64,000 nucleotides of DNA from Hygrophila difformis (Eukaryota > Streptophyta > Magnoliopsida > Lamiales > Acanthaceae). The translations under genes were made by a program, and so were the position numbers. The stretch is from positions 34,614,054 through 34,678,053 of the forward strand of contig JAOANR010000003.1 of assembly GCA_030278955.1 (NCBI GenBank), written 5' to 3'. The notes under the pieces were generated by a model that did not search any database, had not been told where the DNA came from, and saw only the letters and a program-made list of their open reading frames with translations. Of this stretch, positions 32,959 through 43,335 are shown in pieces (positions within the stretch are counted from its first letter, which is position 1; every line of letters starts with the position of its first letter).

Positions 32959-33629
32959 TGTTGGGGCCACGAGAAATAGTGGGCCGTGAGAGAAAGAATT
33001 GGGCCATAAAAACATGGGCCAAGAAAGAGATTTTAAAGAAAGTGAATTCAGAATCAATAGGGCCGGACAATCCAAGAAACCAAATGAAAGAACGTTCCGA
33101 GAGACAGGAGATTTCGGCCGAAATGAGACCAAGGCAGCCGAAACCAAATCAACCGATAAGAGGAAGACATAATTCGGCTTAAAGGAATCGGCCGGAGAGC
33201 GGTTATTTCAGCTCCGGCTATAAATAGGGGATGCCATGCACTGAGTCAAGAGAGATCAATCCAACCCCCAAATTCCTTATCAAATTTACTTCTTTGTATC
33301 TTACTGCTTTCTTTACAGCTTTCCTTTACAGTTTTCCTAGACTCTAGTTTAGCTTGTAGCGGTTACTTTCCAAGTCCACCGTTGTTCCTTAACAACCGGT
33401 AGTTTGGTTCTAGTTTTTCCGGTGAATTCGCCGTTGTTTCTTAACAACAGGTAGATTCTCCATTGTATCTCGTTGCCATTCCAATTCTAAGGAATATTCA
33501 GTCAAGTTTGGGCGTAATTAGTCAAGTTTGGGCGCATTATCGTTAATCCGGACCCGTAATAGGTTTGATCCTTTTCCGGTAGCCTCCCTTGAGGAGAAAA
33601 AGGTCCTTGGCTCGACCCGAGGCCAAACA
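32959..33629 (+). repeat. Element A 3' LTR (671 bp)
   Basis: Pairs with 17883-18554; same ends, TATA at 33219-33226. Followed by target duplication ACAGT (33630-33634). Confidence 0.95.
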
Positions 33630-33634
33630 ACAGT

Positions 33635-33793
33635 ATTAATTATTACGTATAAATTGAATGTATTACACTATTTATTATAGCATTAAATTAGACTATAGAA
33701 GATATAGACATATTTGTTTTATTTATTTATAGAAGATATAGATTTTTCATATTCCATCATTTCAAAAGATTTAGTTCGCTTTTCTTAAATTAG
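33635..33793. other. AT-rich spacer
   Basis: Continuation of the locus interrupted by element A; resembles 17570-17840 (same TTTATTTATTTATAGAAGATA-type words). No gene. Confidence 0.4.
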
Positions 33794-34325
33794 TAGGGGT
33801 GAAAGCGGTACGGTAAATATTCGACCGATCTGATCCCGTATCCGATTACATTTGAATCCGAATCTGCATCCGACTATCCGGCCAAATATTTCAATATTCG
33901 TATCTGATTCCGAATCCGTATTTGAATATTCGCATTCGTATTTGTATCCGAAAATATCCGACCGTATCCAAAAATTGATTGGATATTATCCGGATTTTAA
34001 ATATGGATATCTGAATATATTAATATATTATTATTTATTAATTAAAAATTATCAATAATTATAAAAATACCAAATTATTAGGTAATTTTAATTAAAATTA
34101 TCAAATTTTAAAAAAAGATTATAAAAATTATCCAATAATTTGTATCCGATTAAATCCGTGTCCGTTATATATTCGTCCTGTATCCATACCGCATCCGTAA
34201 CCTGAAATATTCGAAACCGTTTTCGTATCCGGCTCATCCATATTTGATTCCAAATTTGAAATAAATATATGAATAATATCAGTATCCGACAGTATCCGAC
34301 CTTATCCATATCAATTTCATCCCTA
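33794..34325. mobile_element. hAT-type MITE rich in TATCCG words
   Basis: Ends TAGGGGTGAAA...TTTCATCCCTA, flanked by a perfect 8-bp duplication TAAATTAG (33786-33793, 34326-34333), as in hAT elements. The interior has many copies of (G)TATCCGA/T in both orientations, likely transposase-binding subterminal repeats. No coding capacity. Confidence 0.88.
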
Positions 34326-34362
34326 TAAATTAGGCATTCAAAATAATGTTTTTGAAGATTTA

Positions 34363-34890
34363 GGGGATGTATTCAATTTAGACTTTTATGGATTTTAAAA
34401 AGTTGGTGGATTTGGAAAATACATAAACTCCATGTAGAATTGATTGATTTTGTGTAGACTATATTTTCTCATTTATCCATTTATTCTTCTCCATTTTTTT
34501 TTAATCCATATTTTGTCGACATCGAAGTGCCAAACGACTCCGTCGATAAGAGCTCTTGGGAGTCATCAGCGAACATGACCATAGGGAGTGGATACCCCTT
34601 ACAATCCGTATTTAGAATCTTAAATTGTTTGGATAGATTTTGTTCAGTTATATTTTTTAAAAGAACCCATTAAACTCTACAAAGATTTATAATTCATGGA
34701 CTGTTGAATACCTCAAAATTTTTAAATTTTTTAAAAAATTTGTATTGAATACACCTAGATTTTTAAACACTTTTTAAATCTGAATTGAATACCTCAAAAT
34801 TTTAAAAGACTCTTTAAAATCTAAATTGAATACACGCCAACTTTAAAAGTTTTTAAAAATCCTATAGAGTCCAGATTGAATACACCCCCC
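34363..34890. mobile_element. Tourist-like MITE
   Basis: Inverted ends GGGGATGTATTCAATTT and the complement ending GAATACACCCCCC, flanked by TTA on both sides (34360-34362, 34891-34893), as in PIF/Harbinger elements. Several internal copies of TTGAATAC near 34730-34830. A non-repetitive insert with GTCGACATCGAAGTGCC sits near 34517-34600. Confidence 0.82.
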
Positions 34891-34893
34891 TTA

Positions 34894-35592
34894 GTATTAT
34901 AAGATTTAGTTTTATTTATTTATAGAAGATAAAGATTTGTTAATTGTATTTAAGCAATGTAAAACTAAATTAATTAAAGAACAAAATTAGGAAAATATAT
35001 TGGCCTGTATGTCATAAATTTTATTTTGAATTTTTAAGGTGAAATACATTCATCCTATATAATGTAAAGTGTGCTCTAACAATTTGTTTATCTCAAGTAA
35101 ATTATGGTGAATAATTATCATACAGTCTTTTATTTTATTAACATTTTGGTAGGGATATTTCAATATAGTTAGCATGCGGATAATATTCTGCCTGCATGTA
35201 CAAGCGTAATGGGAAGTATAATTTTTGTGATGTTTGAGAGCATTATTCTGTTGCCATTACTTAATCATGACATAATTGTGTAATCCATCACCCATTATCT
35301 AAACATCACATAAATCATCGCGCGTATCACATAAAAGTTCCTACAATCATTCTGCAGATGCAGTCAACAACACCATATTCACTTCTGGGAAATTTTACTT
35401 TACATTTCTATGGCACGGTCTCTCTTTTTTATCATCGTTTTTCTCACATTTTTTCTTAATAATATGTGGTCGGAAATGGACATGACCAAATTAAGTTTAG
35501 AAAATAGAATATTTGAATTTTTAAATTATTACGCTATTTTTCTTAAAAATATAAATTTTACATCCCGCGCATTGCGCGGGCGAGTGTGCTAA
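34894..35592 (+). mobile_element. Helitron 3' end (5' end not found)
   Basis: 35564-35580 CCCGCGCATTGCGCGGG folds into an 8-bp GC stem. After eight bases comes CTAA (35589-35592) followed by T, matching the Helitron 3' rule of hairpin plus CTRR inserted between A and T. The rest of the interval is AT-rich without Rep/helicase, so any element would be non-autonomous. The left boundary given is only the end of the previous MITE. Confidence 0.55.
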
Positions 35593-36589
35593 TATATAAC
35601 TAAAATTATTAAGTATATTAAAACTTTCGACTTGTAACTCATTCTTAATCACCCCCAAAATATGTTAATTGTATATATTATATTTATTTAGTTTTTATGA
35701 TATGATATCAAATATTAATAATATAATATATATGTAGATTAATGGCTAATAAAAACATATATAAAAGATAAATTATCATTATATTAATTTTTATGTACAC
35801 AAAATAGTATATTAAAGTTTTCTTACTCATGGAGTACTTATTTTTATGTGTATTATGTAGTTTTCCAAAATTATTTTTTTAACAATAAAATTTAAATTTT
35901 AATATGCCTAAATATATTTGTCAAATAGTATATATATTTATTTAAAAATTTATTTATGTATTTTCTTATTGTTTAAATCCGTAATATATATTTTTATAAA
36001 CAGAATTAATTATCACTTAAAGGACAATATATGTATTACAATAAAATTATTTTTCCATGATTTATTATATAGTACTTCGGAATAAATGGTTTTACTCTCT
36101 TGACCTTGATATGTATCTTTATGATAGATATGTATATTTTTGAGGTAAAATTACTGTTTGAACCCATAATATATAACTTTTATAAAGAGATCAATTATAA
36201 CTTAAAAGAGCAATATAGTCAGCACAATAAAAATATGATTTCATGATTTTTTATAGTATAGATAGATATAGATATGTAGACATAGATTAGGAATAAATGG
36301 TGGAGATCAATAGATTACAATCCTACGGTCATTGAATTTTAACATGAAGTGATTTTACTTTCTAGACATTTGATATGCATCTTTATGCTAGATATGCATA
36401 TCTTTGAGGTAAAATTACTGTTTGAACCCACAATATATAATTTTTATACCGTTAATTATAACTTAAAATGGCAATATAGTCAGCACAATAAAAATATGGT
36501 TCCGTGATTTATTATACTCTATAGATATATATTATAGATTATATACATAATATTTATATATATGTAAATATCCTGATTTTTTTTGGACA
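35593..36589. repeat. AT-rich repeat with unit TTTGAACCCATAATATATAA
   Basis: A ~110-bp unit beginning TTTGAACCCATAATATATAA and containing TAATTATAACTTAAA...AATATAGTCAGCACAATA occurs near 36150 and 36415, with a diverged copy near 35970. A related stretch is at 46600-47095. No coding sequence. Confidence 0.6.
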
Positions 36590-36759
36590 CGGGTAGATAT
36601 TTGAAATCCCATATTTGATTCATATCCGTTTTCTAATATTCGTATCTATATCCATATTCATCAAATATCCACTAAGATAGCAAATTCAAATTCAAATTCG
36701 AATATAATCAAATGCGGCATCAAATCAAATAAGAATTTTCCGTCCCACTTTCACCCCTA
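36590..36759. mobile_element. Right-end fragment of a hAT MITE related to 33794-34325
   Basis: Ends CCCACTTTCACCCCTA, the complement of the TAGGGGTGAAAG start of the complete copy, with TATCCGT/TTCGTATC words inside. The left end is missing, so this copy is truncated. Confidence 0.6.
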
Positions 36760-36765
36760 GACTTA

Positions 36766-36954
36766 GGCCCCGTTCTCTAGAATTTATTTTCAGGACTTAT
36801 TACTTATTTTTTTAAAGATCAAATCAGACCAGATAAGAAACATTAAGATCAGACCACAAACATTCAGACCAGACCAGATAAATTCAGATCAGATCAGACC
36901 AGATCTTATAAAATTTAGATCAGACTCGCCAAATTCAGGCATAGAGAACAGGGC
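36766..36954. mobile_element. Short MITE with CAGACCAGAT repeats
   Basis: Inverted ends GGCCCCGTTCTCTA / TAGAGAACAGGGC. The interior is made of repeated AGACCAGA/AGATCAGA words. Target duplication not clear (TTA left, ATC right). Confidence 0.6.
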
Positions 36955-37918
36955 ATCAATGTGTGCAATTGTTTGGCTTGTTTCTATGTGAAACAAGAAG
37001 TCCCGGATCCAAGATTTTTGCTTGAAAAATTTATTAATATTTTATTTCCAAGATCCAAATGAGATTAAGTTATATGGCGTGTTCCTCTTTGGTGTTTGTC
37101 ACAGTGTGTTAACATCCTTGTGTGGATAGAGTTGTCCCTTGGCCAATTGTGGAGGAGCGTTTGGTCAGTCTTAGGTTTATTAAAGACCGAAACCTGGATT
37201 AGAAGCAGCAGCTTGGATGGGATTGTTTATCGGGTTTCTTGGAACCTTGATCAAGGGAATCCTGGATTCAAATCACTACAAGTTTCATATTTGAGCAAAA
37301 ATCTAAATTCTACAGTAAGTAATAAGCGTAGACCTATACTCAACTGTAGAAGCTTTTAAAAAGCTAATCTCAATTTCTAATATTTGTAACTATATCAAAT
37401 AGGAAGGGGTTAGCGTGCAGCCACCATGTGTGTGTTGTGTGAATGATGTATTTTGTGTGTTGAGAGAGATGTGTTGTGTGGTGCCAAAAATGTGATGCTC
37501 AGAAATGTGTTTTGTAATGCGAGATGCCTTTTTTGTGATGTCTGCACCTAAAGGCTCTTGAAGGGGTTGTACCGTAACCGGATTGTATCAAATATACTAT
37601 TTATTTAGTTCTCTCCAACTGATTATAAATTATAGTATACTCTAGCCGAAATGCAAAGGAATGCCTGTTATGTCTCAACAAAGGTAATACAGAATACTCC
37701 CAGTACTTCATTCACCAAGGTAGCTTAAAATTTGTTCAATTAAACAATGTTATGCACTGCTAAGTGCTAAGCCCTAGCAGCATCCCGATTTCAGCCTTTA
37801 TGAAAATAAATTATCAGAAAAAGAGAAGCAGAATGTAAGGGAAGCATCAGCTGCAACAAAATATATAACAAGTTAATTAATTTCAAAGCTCTCTCCTCCC
37901 TCTTTATCTCTCACTTTT
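36955..37918. other. Spacer downstream of the SAP-domain gene
   Basis: Part nearest the gene is its 3' UTR on the minus strand. GT-rich run 37425-37520 (TGTGTGTTGTG). A 87-codon plus-strand ORF at 37096-37359 has no recognisable features; not called. Confidence 0.4.
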
Positions 37919-40900
37919 TCAGCCATTTACGCCTCTCAACCGAGCAATCAGTTCATCCTGTCATATAGATTAACATACACAATAATATCATGTGTGTGCT
38001 AAACTCAAGACCATGCTTAGAAATTGAAATAATTCATTATCACGATTATGCCACGGGGGGCTTTTTTTTTTTTTTTTTGCCGGGGGTGGGGGGGTTGGAG
38101 CAGTGGACACAGGACCAAAACTTGCCTTTCTTCCCCTCACCGAGAGGCCTCTCTCCTTGAGAAGAGCTCGGAGCTTTTCCACTGTCAAGCTCTGCAGATC
38201 TCCATTGGACACACGTGACGATCCCTCTGCACTTCTCGATAAAACATTAGTTTCTAGAATCAATAAAAGTGCAAAGATGGTGTGAAGGTATTCTGTTGCA
38301 TGAGTTACTAACCCATGAAAACAAAATCAGAATTCAGAATCCGAACATGATGTCAAAATTTTTCGTTGATTTTTATCTGCTTATATTAAATTAAATACTA
38401 ATACATCTCTTATAGGCATTCAACACAAAGTAAGGATTCGCAGACTGAATCAAATGTTTGCTGTAACGTGGCAGAAATCCTGGTACAAAAGCACAGGGGT
38501 TAGTTATAAAATATCCTTTCTTCAAGATCGGCAGAAGAGCACTGTGACCCTTCCCACAACAAGTTCTATTAAAAACCAAGAGCTCCACAAACACACTCAC
38601 AAACTACTGACAGAAGAATCTATGGTAGGTTATTTTGGTTGGAGTTGCTGAATTCTTATTATGGAAACTAACAGCCTAGAAGATTGAATAGGCGCTATTC
38701 TTATTATGCTTAGGCATCACCTTGAAAGAACACATGTGCAGTGAAGAACAGGGAGCAACTTATGACCTATGAGGAAAATATGATAAAGGAGAATGTCCAA
38801 ATGTAGAATGCTGAGCAAAGGTCATACAGTTTGAAGATAAAAATAATATCGCTGGGGACAGGAAGAATATAAAAGCATAGAAGTCTGTATTCTGTAACAT
38901 ATAACAGTGAGGAAACATGATAATGTTGGACGAAATCAGCTTGAACAAAAAAGATCCCATAGTAATAACTTACTTCAAAGGATTACTATCATTTAAAATC
39001 AAGCTTCACAGCCTAGACCAGTAGACCTCCTAGTACACCAGTACATAAACACCACTAATTGCAAATGACACAGTTGATCGACGAAGGGACAATCAGCAGG
39101 AACAAGATTACAAGAACGATCTCAAAGTGCATAAATCTATATACATGGAAGTAAGAAAGTTTGTTTTATACTTTCATAAACCATGGAACAATGCCAGCTT
39201 TCACCTTGAGAAGATCCATGCTGAGTGCTAGACATAGCTTTTTTTCCTGCAGCCTTGTCCAGCGGTTTTTCAGCAGCCCTGAGAGAGGTTAAGTGACATA
39301 CGAAATCAAAGACTTGAGAAAAAATAATGGAGCCATTTAACCCCAATCCTCATCCACAGAACAACTTGTCACCTTTTCCTAGAACTCTGATTCGCACTAA
39401 TGCCTTTGCCATCCTTTGAAGAATATCCACCATTTTGATTCTTAATCATAAGAGATCTAATCAATATATTTGTTTGGTTTGTCCTTATAATCTGGTCCTC
39501 TGAGACAACGGAATCAAAAGTTAATTGAAAATAACAACAAAAAACCAGAGAAAGTATCTCAGCATATTCTTCTAAAGGACATTGTTTTTATTGACAGAAC
39601 ACAAATGAGTACTGAAAATTCAGAAAAGAACCTGGAGGTGATGTCTCATGATCGCAAATATAAACTCGCATCCCTCCCTGCAGAGTTGGTCAGACAGAGA
39701 GAAATATCTCCAAGTTTGAAAAGGGGAGAACGAGAAAAGACGATTTTTTAAGGGGGGGAAAAAAGGAGAAGAAGAAGAAGAAAAGAAAAAGAAAAACATT
39801 CTCAAAGGAGAACATAATGCGCATTTTCACATGCCTGCTCTGCACAGTAGTTAATCAAGCCTAAAGCTCATATACTTATATATGTTGAATCTAATGCATG
39901 GATGGAGATTTTAAGAAGATTTTTCAACACACGTGCAAAAAATGTTGGCTGTCTATCTAATCAATCACAATTCACTTTTCATGCAAGCGTTTAGCCAGCA
40001 TTTTAGCATCTCGGTCCATTAGCAATTTTAGGATTTGATTAGTAGGTTCAGTCAAATGATGGATTTGGAGCTGAATTAATCATGCAAGCCCAATTTCACT
40101 AATCCAAAGGAATTCACAGTTTTAAGTAGTAATTAATTGCAAAAGTTTTAAGTTCAGCACACAATGACATTTAAATACAACACTGCAAAGATTGTCATGC
40201 TTGGTAGGCAAATGCATTACTATTAGAAATCATTTTCTTAAATACATGAGTATAAGAGTATTGCATTAAACGCCGTCAATGAACCAAGTGTTAACTTTCT
40301 AAAATAAAAACTGCAAAATTATAAATCATATTAAATGACCCAGATGGAACAGAAGTCACAAGTAACAAACAAAACGTGCTTGCAAATTGCACTGTAAAGT
40401 TCAAACATCTTTGGAGAGCAATCCAGAACTTATATGTTGCCAGTTAAGAAAGATAAGAAGATACTGCATTAACAAAAGGCATCAATCATGGTTGTCAATA
40501 GGCATGCCATTTTACTAAGCCGCGCCTTAGGCACGTGCCACGCGCTATGACATGCCTCAGTAATGGCCATCTTTTAATTTGTTTTCCGTTTTTCTAATTT
40601 CTAAATTTATGTTAGCAATTCTTAGAAACGTGTTTTTATATTAGTTATTATTGAGATCTTCAATTAAAATTAGCCACAACAAAATTCAGAACCCTAGGTC
40701 TCTGTCCTGAAAACACAGAAGCCGCCGCCGCTTCTCCCATTCCCCCTGAAGTTGGTGACTGCTTTCGCCGCCACTACTCTGCACTGGTATAATTTCTTTG
40801 TGTTTTTGCTGTATTGGTTTTTTTCCCCCTATTGGTGTTTCATAATTTTTATTCACTGTAAGTAATTGATTATCAGAATTGTTCGTTTAATTTTACGTTC

Positions 40901-42056
40901 CAGTCTCCGATAGTTATTACGTTACCATTCTTGCTGCTGCTCTTCAGACTTCCGTTTCAGTGGGCAGATTTTCCCTTCTTTTTATTTTTTCGATTTATTT
41001 TCTGTAGATTCTATTCTCCTTTTCTTTTAAACGATTTTTATTTTTCTATTCATTTTCGTTTGAATTTTATACCTACGATTAGCTATGTCTAAGAGTCCCC
41101 GATAGTTTTATGGCTTGCCCTAACCCAAACAACAAGAACAATATAGAATGAAACTAGGAAGATATTGAATGTGTATTACATTTTCGAGTAAATGTGCTTT
41201 ATTTTGGTGTTGGGTGTGTCTTAAACCTTGATTTCAGATTTGTTCTAAACTGCTATTCTGAATTGAATGTGTTTTATGATTTATTATGTTTATTTTTCCT
41301 GTTTCTTAATATCTTCGATGGTTTATGTTAAAATTTATCTTCTAGTTGGAATATGATGTATATATGTATGTAATAAAAATCTTCTGTGCTATCACATGCG
41401 GCAATACCATGAGACATGGTGTATGAGTTGTATAACACACAACCATTTGCCACTAACAACTATGGCATCAACATACATTTTTAAGTTTTAAAAATATGTC
41501 ACTTCAAGTTACATCATCTCCACATGGCCATTCCAAATATTATGAATCCCCAAGATAATTCCCAAAATCTGCAAACCTTCATATTCTGGATCTTCAAAAA
41601 CCAGATTCTAATCGTTTATAAACTTCTAAAGTTCTAGCTGCATAGAAACATCACTTTTCCCAGACATTAGTGTTACTTCTAAGTTTTATATATATCAGAA
41701 AAAGAAAAACTTCTTAACTATTTCCATAAGAATCTGCCCTAACTGGATTACAGAAAGATCACAAGGGGGGGGTTGAACCAAATTAACCACGGCTTTAAAT
41801 TCAACATCCTAACCAAAACTTCACAATAATATAACACAAGGAAACCAGTAGTATTTGCGCTTAATAACCTAAACATAGTTATCAACAAAAATAAAACAAA
41901 GGGCGGAAAACACTAGGGTTTTAGGAATACCGGATTGGTAGAGAGGACGGCCGAGGAAAGGAAACCTTGGGAGGGGAGGTTGGCAAGGAACTTGGAGGCT
42001 CCGCCACCGGAGATTGCACCATCGGACGGTGGAGATGCGGAGGAACCGCCTTCCAT
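37919..42056 (-). CDS. SAP-domain protein gene (6 exons, 179 aa), complete host gene
   Basis: Exons: 42056-41931, 39677-39632, 39499-39373, 39278-39205, 38253-38126, 37957-37919. All junctions keep one frame from ATG 42056 to TGA 37919 (540 bases). N-terminus [13 protein letters not shown], low-complexity; a conserved-looking block [16 protein letters not shown] to TNILIRSLM follows; then a basic linker [18 protein letters not shown]; then a C-terminal SAP motif, [17 protein letters not shown] in exon 5 and DELIARL in exon 6. The SAP helix-turn-helix binds AT-rich DNA or RNA, so nuclear action is likely. From memory small plant SAP proteins of this layout exist (At5g63460 type); that match is unverified. 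Intron 5 uses a GC donor (AAAG|GCAAGT), a known minor class. Intron 1 is 2.25 kb. No damage is visible, so it is probably a functional host gene amid the transposons. Confidence 0.85.
39678..41930 (-). other. Large intron 1 of the SAP-domain gene
   Basis: Donor CCG|GTATTC (41930), acceptor TCTGCAG (39678). Holds a plus-strand stretch at about 40690-40795 that looks like a plant 5' UTR exon (CCCTAGGTCTCTGTCC, GCCGCCGCC) with GTATAATTTC after it, perhaps a captured gene fragment or transposon piece. Otherwise AT-rich. Confidence 0.55.
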
Positions 42057-43335
42057 GCCGTGCCTCTTTTATTTCAGTTTTTAATTAGAAATGAATTCAC
42101 GGAAAATTACTCGAAAATATGTAAGTGCAGTAATAATATACTAGTACTTACTAGTTTCTAATTTCTACCACAAGAATAGGACTCCAATGAAATTTTCCAG
42201 TGCTTGTTTAGTTTGAGCCATGAGGCCCTTGAGGGTCGTGTAAAAAAATGCTCCTCCGCCCTATTTAAAGTTTATTTATTTATTTAGATACCCAATCCAA
42301 TAGTACTTATTTCACAGTTGACATTAAAAAATGTGTATAAGTACAAAATATATTATATATAAAACTATCCGATTAGACGAATCTAACAAAATTTAATATG
42401 AATACTTCTAAAAAAAGTGAGTCAAAGTTTAACAATAAATAGTATAAAAAATCCAACACCACAAAAAAACCTAGTTATATAGTTTGACTTTTTGATACTG
42501 TTTATTGTTCAATTTTAACTTAATTTTATTGCAAAATTTATTTGGAAATAAATAATTAAGTTAACAATTCGTCGAATCATATACTATAATTTTAGGATAT
42601 ATAGTTAGCAAGATTCTTGGCAAGAAAGTATCATCTCAGAGCTTTAAAAGGCTATGACACGTATATAATTTTTAGTTGTATATATTATGAGATATAAATG
42701 TTAAAAAAGTGATATACACGCATCACACTGGGATGTTTGGGAGACAGCGGATTCACTAGCAGATAGCAGATTTGGAGAGAGAATGGTGAGAAGAATGCTA
42801 TTTCAATCCGCTATATGGTCCTAAATCGACTTACAACAAAACACACCCACTACAATTTATTGTTCAACATGATTTAAAATAACCAGCTGAGGAGGCTCGT
42901 TTACTTTTCAAGTACTTTATTAAAAATGCATTCAAGTCGAACTTAAACCGATCACCTAACGAGTCGAGCCCAAATCAAATAATTTATTTTAACAACTCTA
43001 TTGAGCACCCATCTTGTGATGATCGAGGATTACAATTCTTTTAGCAACAACAACGCATATGTTCTATACCATGCTACTCTCATCATGTATGTAGCATTAT
43101 CATCATCATCTATGAATTCATATAACAACGAAAGAAAACGTGCTAAAAGCGTCCCTTTGCTTTTAGCGACGCCTTCTTTAGCAACACCTACTGCGTGGCT
43201 AACTGCCTTTTTTTATTTTTTATTTTTAAAAAATTGTTATTACACCTAAGCATTTTTACCTCGTGTTTATGTATCATTAACCAAAGCTTACACTTAAATT
43301 ATCTTCAACTCATGTTATTCAAACTACTGCAATAG
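42057..43335. other. Divergent intergenic region between the two host-type genes
   Basis: The promoters of the SAP gene (minus) and of the 43336 gene (plus) must lie here. Contains Stowaway-interior-like AT sequence (about 42241-42620), a purine-rich segment at 42725-42800, and a hairpin GCTAAAAGCG...CTTTTAGCGAC at 43140-43180 resembling CACTA subterminal repeats. No clear TATA could be assigned. Confidence 0.4.

Larger units (their letters stand above)
17883..33629 (+). mobile_element. Element A: Tat-lineage Ty3/gypsy with antisense genes
   Basis: Two LTRs (17883-18554 and 32959-33629) flanked by a perfect 5-bp target duplication ACAGT (17878-17882 and 33630-33634). Internal order: gag (broken), inserted solo alpha LTR, more gag, alpha-LTR fragment plus element B 5' part, protease, RT, RNase H, second archaeal-type RNase H, integrase, then two minus-strand genes, then the 3' LTR. 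The second RNase H places it in the Tat clade. By eye the LTRs differ at about a dozen positions, so insertion is fairly recent. The sense genes carry stops and frameshifts. Confidence 0.88.

Noticed and set aside
32443..33147. 234-codon minus-strand ORF running from the 3' LTR into the antisense gene
   Set aside because: Different frame from the PMD exon and starts inside the LTR; the same start appears in the 5' LTR (18071).
39137..39346. 69-codon minus-strand ORF as a gene
   Set aside because: Only 39278-39205 of it is exon 4 of the SAP-domain gene; the rest is intron.
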